Source: Roseovarius sp. ZX-A-9
Lineage (GTDB): Bacteria; Pseudomonadota; Alphaproteobacteria; Rhodobacterales; Rhodobacteraceae
NCBI RefSeq assembly: GCF_028369135.1
Contig: NZ_JAPWHW010000026.1
Span: forward strand, 1 to 47,078
Length of the DNA: 47,078 nt
Reading direction: 5' to 3'
Positions 41,913-47,078 of the stretch are shown in pieces. The notes beneath the pieces were generated by a model. The model was not told the origin of the DNA, did not search any database, and saw nothing but the letters and a program-made list of their open reading frames with translations. Both the position numbers and the translations under genes were made by a program. Every line of letters begins with the position of its first letter. Position 1 is the first letter of the stretch.

Positions 41913-43457
41913 ATGATAGGTTCAATCAGCAGACGCGGATTGCTAAAGGGCGCGGCGGCCTTGACGCTGGCCGCTGGGCCGATGGCAGCAGGTATGGCGC
42001 AGGCAAGTGCGACCCCCGTGCGGGGTGGACATTTGCGTGCTGGTATCAGCGGTGGCCATACTGGCGATAGCTTTGATCCGATCACCTTCAGCGATCTGTT
42101 CATGACGATCCTTGGTGCCGGCGCGGTCTATAGTCGCCTGACCGAGGTCGACGCGAGTGGTAAGGTTGTCGGCGCGTTGGCCGAAAGCTGGGAAGCATCG
42201 ACAGACGCCACAGTCTGGACGTTCAACTTGCGCAAAGGTGTCGAATTCCACAACGGCAAGCTCTTTACCGCTGAAGATGTGATCGCATCCGTCAACCATC
42301 ATCGTGGTGAGGATTCGAAATCACCGATCAAGCAAATCGTCGATCCGATCCAGTTGATGACGGCACCGGACCCACACACGGTTGTGTTTACGCTGGACAG
42401 TGGTAACGCGGACTTTGCCTTCCTGTTGTTCGACTATCACCTGTGCATGATGCCAGCCGATGCTATCGGGCAGGGGATCGGCACGGGCGGCTATGTCGTC
42501 GAGAGCTTTGAACCGGGCGTGCGGGCTGTGGCCAAACGTAACCCGAACTACTTTCGCGGCGATGAGCGGGCGCATTTCGATTCAATTGAGTTGATCAACT
42601 TCTCCGATGTAGCGGCGCGTACCAACGCGCTGTTGTCGGGTGGTGTTGATTTCATCAACCAAGTTGATTTGAAGACGCTGAAACGGATGAAGCGTGCGCC
42701 GGGTATCGTGATCAACGAACAGCCGGGCACACGGCACTACATGTTCCAGATGATTTGCACGCAAAACCCCTTTGCCGATAATCATGTACGTATGGCGATG
42801 AAATACGGCGTCGATCGGCAGGCTATGCTGGACAAGGTGCTGTACGGTCACGGTCAACTGGGCAACGATCACCCGATCAGCCCTGCAAACCGTTATTTTG
42901 ACGCCAACCTTGCTCAGCGTGCCTATGACCCCGACAAGGCAAAGTTCCATCTGAAGCAGGCCGGTTTGGACAACCTGGCCGTCGAATTGGCGACATCGGA
43001 CGGCGCCTTTGACGGGGCTGTGGATATGGCGGTACTCTACCGTGACAGCATGGCGCCCATTGGCATCGACGTAACTGTTGACCGCGTGCCGGGCGATGGC
43101 TACTGGAGCGAAGTCTGGCGAAAACGGCCGTTCTGCGCGAGCTACTCGTCAGGCCGCGCGACCGAGGATTGGATTTTGTCCTCGTCGTATCTGAGCGGTG
43201 TGCCGTGGAACGCGACCCAGTGGAGCAACGAGGCGTTCGACAAGCTGTTGATCGCCGCTCGTACCGAGCTGGACGAGGCCAAGCGTTCCGAAATGTATGG
43301 CGAAATGCAGCGCCTGATCAGCGACGACGGTGGTGTCATTGCGCCTATCTTCGCGAACCACGTCGAAGCGCACAGTGACAAGCTGGCGCATGGCGAGGTT
43401 GGCACCGTGTCCGAGATGGACAGTGGCCTGATGATCGAACGGTGGTGGTTCACGTAA
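41913..43457 (+). CDS. Family-5 ABC substrate-binding protein, Tat-exported (module C)
   Basis: A 514-residue family-5 binding protein. A twin-arginine signal, ISRRGLLKGAAAL, lies at residues 5-17, with cleavage near MAQASA. The mature protein has WTFNLRKGVEFHNGK, VNHHRGEDS, DYHLCMMPADAIG and YDPDKAKFHLKQAG, and closely parallels the orphan module A protein at 6639, including the ending RWWF. AAGGAA precedes ATG. The genes after it complete a dpp/opp-type importer. Ligands of the family include peptides, opines, sugar oligomers and glutathione; the local enzymes suggest an organic acid conjugate. Confidence 0.9.
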   Translation: MIGSISRRGLLKGAAALTLAAGPMAAGMAQASATPVRGGHLRAGISGGHTGDSFDPITFSDLFMTILGAGAVYSRLTEVDASGKVVGALAESWEASTDATVWTFNLRKGVEFHNGKLFTAEDVIASVNHHRGEDSKSPIKQIVDPIQLMTAPDPHTVVFTLDSGNADFAFLLFDYHLCMMPADAIGQGIGTGGYVVESFEPGVRAVAKRNPNYFRGDERAHFDSIELINFSDVAARTNALLSGGVDFINQVDLKTLKRMKRAPGIVINEQPGTRHYMFQMICTQNPFADNHVRMAMKYGVDRQAMLDKVLYGHGQLGNDHPISPANRYFDANLAQRAYDPDKAKFHLKQAGLDNLAVELATSDGAFDGAVDMAVLYRDSMAPIGIDVTVDRVPGDGYWSEVWRKRPFCASYSSGRATEDWILSSSYLSGVPWNATQWSNEAFDKLLIAARTELDEAKRSEMYGEMQRLISDDGGVIAPIFANHVEAHSDKLAHGEVGTVSEMDSGLMIERWWFT

Positions 43458-43505
43458 AGCAAACCGCGACAAACATTGAAGCAACCAAGGGTGGAACCAA
43501 GGAAA

Positions 43506-44459
43506 ATGAATCCGGCAGCACGGCTCATAATTCAGCGGCTATTGCTGGGCGTCCTGACGCTTTTGGTTGTTTCAATGCTCATCTTTGCGGCGGTAGAGTT
43601 CCTGCCAGGGGACTTGGCCGAGGCGACATTGGGACAGGAGGCGACCGAGGAAACGGTCGCCGCCATCCGCCGCAAACTGGGGCTGGATCGCCCACCGGTC
43701 GAGCGCTATTTCGTTTGGCTGGGCAACCTCTTTCAGGGTGAACTGGGCGTTTCTTATGCGAATGGCCGCGATATCGTCGAAGTGATGGGGACCCGCGCGC
43801 AGAACACACTGTTTCTGGCGGGTATGGTTGCGATCATCGCAACACCGCTTGCCGTGGGGCTGGGGATTATTGCGGCGCTCTACCGCAACTCATATCTGGA
43901 TCGGTTCATCAACCTGGTCTCGCTCTCGGCCATTTCGATCCCTGAATTCCTGATCGCATATCTGCTGATCGTCACGCTTAGCCGGTCAGGGATGTTTCCT
44001 TCCTTCGTCGTGATCGACGAAACCACCAGCCTGATCTCCCGCATCTATCAGAGCATCCTGCCCGCGCTGGCGCTGACGGTTGTGGTCAGTGCTCATATGA
44101 TGCGGATGACGCGGGCCTCGATCATCAATGTACTGGCTTCGGCTTATGTCGAGATGGCCCATATCAAGGGGGCACCGAAGCCCGCCGTGGTGGTCCGTCA
44201 CGCCCTGCCCAATGCGCTGGCCCCGATCATCAACGTAATCGCGATCAACCTCGCGTGGCTCGTGGTGGGGGTCGTGGTGGTTGAGGTGATATTCGTCTAC
44301 CCCGGCCTCGGTCAGCTGATGGTCGACTCGGTCGGCAAACGTGACATCCCTGTCGTGCAGGCGTGCAGTCTGTTCTTTGCCAGCGTCTACATCATTCTGA
44401 ACCTGTTGGCCGACATTGGCGCCACACTCAGCAATCCGCGCTTGCGGCACGGACGGTAA
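43506..44459 (+). CDS. ABC transporter permease, DppB type
   Basis: A 317-residue membrane subunit with the DppB N-terminus (RLLLGVLTLLVVSMLIFAAVEFLPGD split across the first helix), about six membrane segments, and the EAA loop region EMAHIKGAPKPAVVVRHALPN near residue 215. ATG 43506 has AAGGAAA nearby; a TTG at 43476 would add ten residues. Partner of the DppC-type gene that follows after 3 bases. Confidence 0.9.
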   Translation: MNPAARLIIQRLLLGVLTLLVVSMLIFAAVEFLPGDLAEATLGQEATEETVAAIRRKLGLDRPPVERYFVWLGNLFQGELGVSYANGRDIVEVMGTRAQNTLFLAGMVAIIATPLAVGLGIIAALYRNSYLDRFINLVSLSAISIPEFLIAYLLIVTLSRSGMFPSFVVIDETTSLISRIYQSILPALALTVVVSAHMMRMTRASIINVLASAYVEMAHIKGAPKPAVVVRHALPNALAPIINVIAINLAWLVVGVVVVEVIFVYPGLGQLMVDSVGKRDIPVVQACSLFFASVYIILNLLADIGATLSNPRLRHGR

Positions 44460-44462
44460 AGA

Positions 44463-45287
44463 ATGGAAACGCTTCGCTTCGCACGTTCGGTCCCGATTTC
44501 GGCATGGTTCGGATTCATCGTCATTCTCGGGTATATTTTTGTCGCACTTTTCGCGCCATTCATCGCGCCTTATGGCGAACATGAAATTGTTGGAGATCAA
44601 TATATGCTCTGGGGCGCCGATCACCTGCTGGGCACCGATAACTTGGGCCGGGACATGCTGTCTCGTATCCTGTTTGGTGCGCGCAATACGATCGGCATTG
44701 CCTTGGCTGCCACTGTTTTGACCTTCGTGATCGGCGTTTTCCTTGGCCTGCTGGCGGCCACAATGGGAGGGATCGTCGATCAGGTGCTTAGCCGGATCGT
44801 TGATGTAATGATGGCGATACCGCTGTTTATCGCGGCGCTGCTCTTGCTCACGATCGTTGGCACCTCGGTGTTCAACATGATCGCCATCATCGCCATTCTA
44901 GAATCGACCCGTGTTTATCGGATCGCTCGCGCCGTTGCGCGCGATATCGTCGTGCTGGACTTTATCGAGGCGGCACGGCTGCGCGGTGAGCGCCTGAGCT
45001 ACCTGCTGGTGTCAGAAATCTTGCCTAACATCACCGCCCCCTTGGCGGCCGAATTTGGCCTGCGTTTCTGCTTTGTCTTTCTATTGATTGCAGCGCTGTC
45101 ATTTCTCGGTCTTGGTATCCAGCCACCGACTGCGGACTGGGGGTCGATGGTGCGCGAAAATGCGACGCTGATCACCTTCGGGGACATCACCCCGTTGCTG
45201 CCGGCCATGGCCATCGGCTTGCTGACCGTGGCCGTTAACTTTGTCGTGGACTGGATGCTTCATCGCGCCAGCGGAATGCAGGACTGA
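44463..45287 (+). CDS. ABC transporter permease, DppC type
   Basis: A 274-residue membrane subunit. The DppC-type N-terminal domain and the periplasmic motif LLGTDNLGRDMLSRILFGARNT (around residue 58) are typical. The EAA loop lies in EAARLRGERLSYLLVSEILPN near 172. It forms the translocation pathway with the DppB-type subunit. Confidence 0.92.
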   Translation: METLRFARSVPISAWFGFIVILGYIFVALFAPFIAPYGEHEIVGDQYMLWGADHLLGTDNLGRDMLSRILFGARNTIGIALAATVLTFVIGVFLGLLAATMGGIVDQVLSRIVDVMMAIPLFIAALLLLTIVGTSVFNMIAIIAILESTRVYRIARAVARDIVVLDFIEAARLRGERLSYLLVSEILPNITAPLAAEFGLRFCFVFLLIAALSFLGLGIQPPTADWGSMVRENATLITFGDITPLLPAMAIGLLTVAVNFVVDWMLHRASGMQD

Positions 45288-45292
45288 CGCGC

Positions 45293-46909
45293 ATGATTAA
45301 CGAAGACACCCAAAACTTGCTGGAGGTTCGTGACCTCAAGATAGAGGCACGGATCAAGGGCCAATGGTCCGAAATCGTACACGGCATTGATCTGGATCTG
45401 AAGCCGGGCGAGGTGCTGGGCCTGATCGGAGAGTCTGGTGCGGGCAAATCCACGGTGGGTCTGGCCACTATGGGCTTTGCCAAGGATGGCTGTCGGATCA
45501 GCGGCGGCAGTGTGCAATTCGACGGGCAGGATGTACTGGCCATGCGGGACCGCGCTCGAAGGAAACTTCGCGGTAGCCGCATCGCCTATGTCGCGCAATC
45601 GGCGGCGGCGGCCTTCAATCCGGCGCATACTCTGATGCGCCAGTATACCGAGAACCCGCTTCGCTTTGGTCTACGCAGCCGGGACGAGGCGCAGGAAGAC
45701 GCCAAAACGCTTTATGCCAAGATGCAGTTGCCCAACCCGCGCGAAATCGGCTTTCGTTATCCACATCAGGTGTCGGGGGGACAATTGCAGCGGGCGATGA
45801 CGGCGATGGCGATGGCTTGTCGCCCGTCTTTGATCGTGTTTGATGAGCCCACCACAGCGCTGGACGTCACGACACAAGTGCAGGTGCTGGGGACGATCCG
45901 GAACATCGTGCGCGAATTTGGCACTGCGGCGCTATACATCACCCACGATTTGGCCGTCGTCGCGCAGATGGCTGACCGTATAAAGGTGCTTCGCCACGGC
46001 AATGAGGTCGAAGAGGCCGAAACCCAGGAGATGCTGCACAACCCGCAGCAGGCCTATACCAAGAGCCTTTGGGCGGTGCGCGAGTTTCGCAAATCAGTGC
46101 AGCTTGAGCCCATAACTGACGCCGTGCCACTGGCGGCGCTGCAGAATGTGAGTGCCGGATACGGCGCGACGAAGGTGCTGCACGATGTCAGCTTTGACAT
46201 CCACAAGCGCCGCACCGTGGCGGTGGTGGGCGAATCCGGTAGCGGAAAATCCACTGTTGCGCGTTGTCTGACAGGTCTGTTGCCGCCTTCCTCGGGGCAG
46301 TTGGTATATGAAGGGGCCGTGTTGGCGAATGATTACCGCAAGCGTACGGGGCATGAACTGCGCAAGATCCAGATGATCTACCAGATGGCCGAAACGGCGC
46401 TGAACCCAAAAAAGCGCATCGGTCAGATCTTGGGCCGTCCGACGACCCATTACCTTGGCTTGCGCGGCACAGCTCGCCGCGAGCGGGTTTGCGACCTGCT
46501 GCGCATGATCGAACTGGAGCCAGCCGAGTATATTGACCGCTTTCCCGCCAGTCTCTCGGGTGGGCAGAAACAGCGTATCGGTATTGCGCGGGCGCTGGCA
46601 GCTGATCCAGAGTTGATCATCTGCGACGAAGTCACTTCGGCACTGGATCAGGTGGTGGCCGAAGGTGTCCTGAAACTGTTGGATCGGTTGAAGGATGAGT
46701 TGAGCGTGTCGTACCTCTTTATCACCCACAACATCGAAACGGTCCGGGCCATCGCTGATGATGTTATCGTCATGCAGACGGGGCGCATTGTCGAATCCGG
46801 TCGCGTCGATTCCGTCCTGAACACGCCACAGCAAAGTTACACGCGCGAACTGCTCGCCTCGGTTCCCGAAATGGATGCAGGTTGGCTAGATAAACAACTG
46901 CGCGTCTGA
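45293..46909 (+). CDS. Fused dipeptide-type ABC ATPase (DppD-DppF in one chain)
   Basis: A 538-residue protein with two complete nucleotide-binding domains. Domain 1 (about 8-265): Walker A GESGAGKST, signature VSGGQLQR, Walker B LIVFDEPTTALD. Domain 2 (about 280-530): Walker A GESGSGKST, signature LSGGQKQR, Walker B LIICDEVTSALD. Each domain ends with the oligopeptide-transporter sequence around NTPQQSYTREL or NPQQAYTKSL. Both ATP sites look competent. It follows the DppC-type gene by 5 bases and completes the transporter. Confidence 0.92.
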   Translation: MINEDTQNLLEVRDLKIEARIKGQWSEIVHGIDLDLKPGEVLGLIGESGAGKSTVGLATMGFAKDGCRISGGSVQFDGQDVLAMRDRARRKLRGSRIAYVAQSAAAAFNPAHTLMRQYTENPLRFGLRSRDEAQEDAKTLYAKMQLPNPREIGFRYPHQVSGGQLQRAMTAMAMACRPSLIVFDEPTTALDVTTQVQVLGTIRNIVREFGTAALYITHDLAVVAQMADRIKVLRHGNEVEEAETQEMLHNPQQAYTKSLWAVREFRKSVQLEPITDAVPLAALQNVSAGYGATKVLHDVSFDIHKRRTVAVVGESGSGKSTVARCLTGLLPPSSGQLVYEGAVLANDYRKRTGHELRKIQMIYQMAETALNPKKRIGQILGRPTTHYLGLRGTARRERVCDLLRMIELEPAEYIDRFPASLSGGQKQRIGIARALAADPELIICDEVTSALDQVVAEGVLKLLDRLKDELSVSYLFITHNIETVRAIADDVIVMQTGRIVESGRVDSVLNTPQQSYTRELLASVPEMDAGWLDKQLRV

Positions 46910-47078
46910 TCCTGGCTGTGGTCCGATCCCTGAAGGTCGGCCTGCGATCTTCACAACGACTTTGCCCGGATGCCAGACATTGGAGTTGTCACGTTAACTT
47001 CGTCCACTCTGAACAACTCTTATCCCGTTGATTTTTCTTGGATATGGCGCGAATTTGTTGGGCAGGAAGCGCAGGATT
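46910..47078. other. Right-edge non-coding stretch
   Basis: The last 169 bases after the ATPase gene show no supported gene, hairpin with T-run or IS end. A downstream gene may begin outside the window. Confidence 0.4.

Noticed and set aside
1..47078. tRNA genes, rRNA genes, CRISPR arrays or a replication origin
   Set aside because: I saw no cloverleaf-like sequences, repeat-spacer arrays, iteron series or rep/par genes while reading the window.

Overview
The window is about 47 kb of GC-rich DNA packed with catabolic, transport and regulatory genes. It looks like an alphaproteobacterium of the Rhodobacterales (Roseobacter) type: heterotetrameric sarcosine oxidase, FAD/GcvT fusion demethylase, ehu-type and dpp-type ABC transporters, GcvA-type LysR regulators, short intergenic distances and many 4-base ATGA overlaps. 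No rRNA, tRNA, CRISPR or replication gene was seen. The density of insertion-sequence (IS) scars suggests an accessory region, such as a plasmid, chromid or island, but this cannot be proved from the window.

Layout. (1) 1-1671: the end of an IS21-type element that truncates a qorB-like gene, then a periplasmic metallo-beta-lactamase-fold hydrolase. (2) 1795-3255: an apparently intact IS with a 24-bp perfect inverted repeat and an ISKra4-like transposase, sitting in a decayed IS66 remnant (to about 3580). (3) Module A, 3637-12696, visibly more AT-rich than its surroundings: LysR regulator, Rieske oxygenase, RidA-like protein, orphan family-5 substrate-binding protein, phosphotriesterase-family hydrolase, D-2-hydroxyacid dehydrogenase, OFA-type MFS transporter and a tartronate-semialdehyde-reductase-like enzyme. 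An IS3 scar follows. (4) Module B, 12927-33494: a GntR-controlled divergent pair of transcription units (M20 amidohydrolase, diaminopropionate ammonia-lyase and M24 hydrolase one way; Cys-Cys racemase-like protein and FAD/GcvT demethylase the other), then an Lrp regulator, an ehuBCDA-like transporter, a LysR regulator, a creatinase-like M24 protein, a half-length racemase paralogue, soxBDAG and a second Rieske oxygenase. An IS6 scar directly abuts the last gene. (5) Module C, 33839-46909: LysR regulator, NDP-forming acyl-CoA synthetase, enoyl-CoA hydratase, enolase-superfamily enzyme, GMC oxidoreductase without a normal start codon, beta-hydroxyacid dehydrogenase and a complete dpp-type ABC transporter with fused ATPases.

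How the genes may work together. Module B has the full logic for stepwise removal of N-methyl groups: a Rieske monooxygenase for a quaternary amine, an FAD/GcvT enzyme for a dimethylamine and SoxBDAG for a methylamine, with the last two handing the methyl carbon to tetrahydrofolate. Around these are a compatible-solute-type importer, amide or amidine hydrolases and an enzyme that cleaves 2,3-diaminopropionate (and, in the E. coli family member, related beta-substituted alanines). The most interesting proposal is that this is a catabolic system for an N-methylated, possibly acylated or amidinated amino acid, not the known ectoine pathway that it partly resembles. Modules A and C look like separate, transporter-linked pathways whose substrates I cannot name. 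Modules A and C carry related family-5 binding proteins, but only module C has the membrane and ATPase components.
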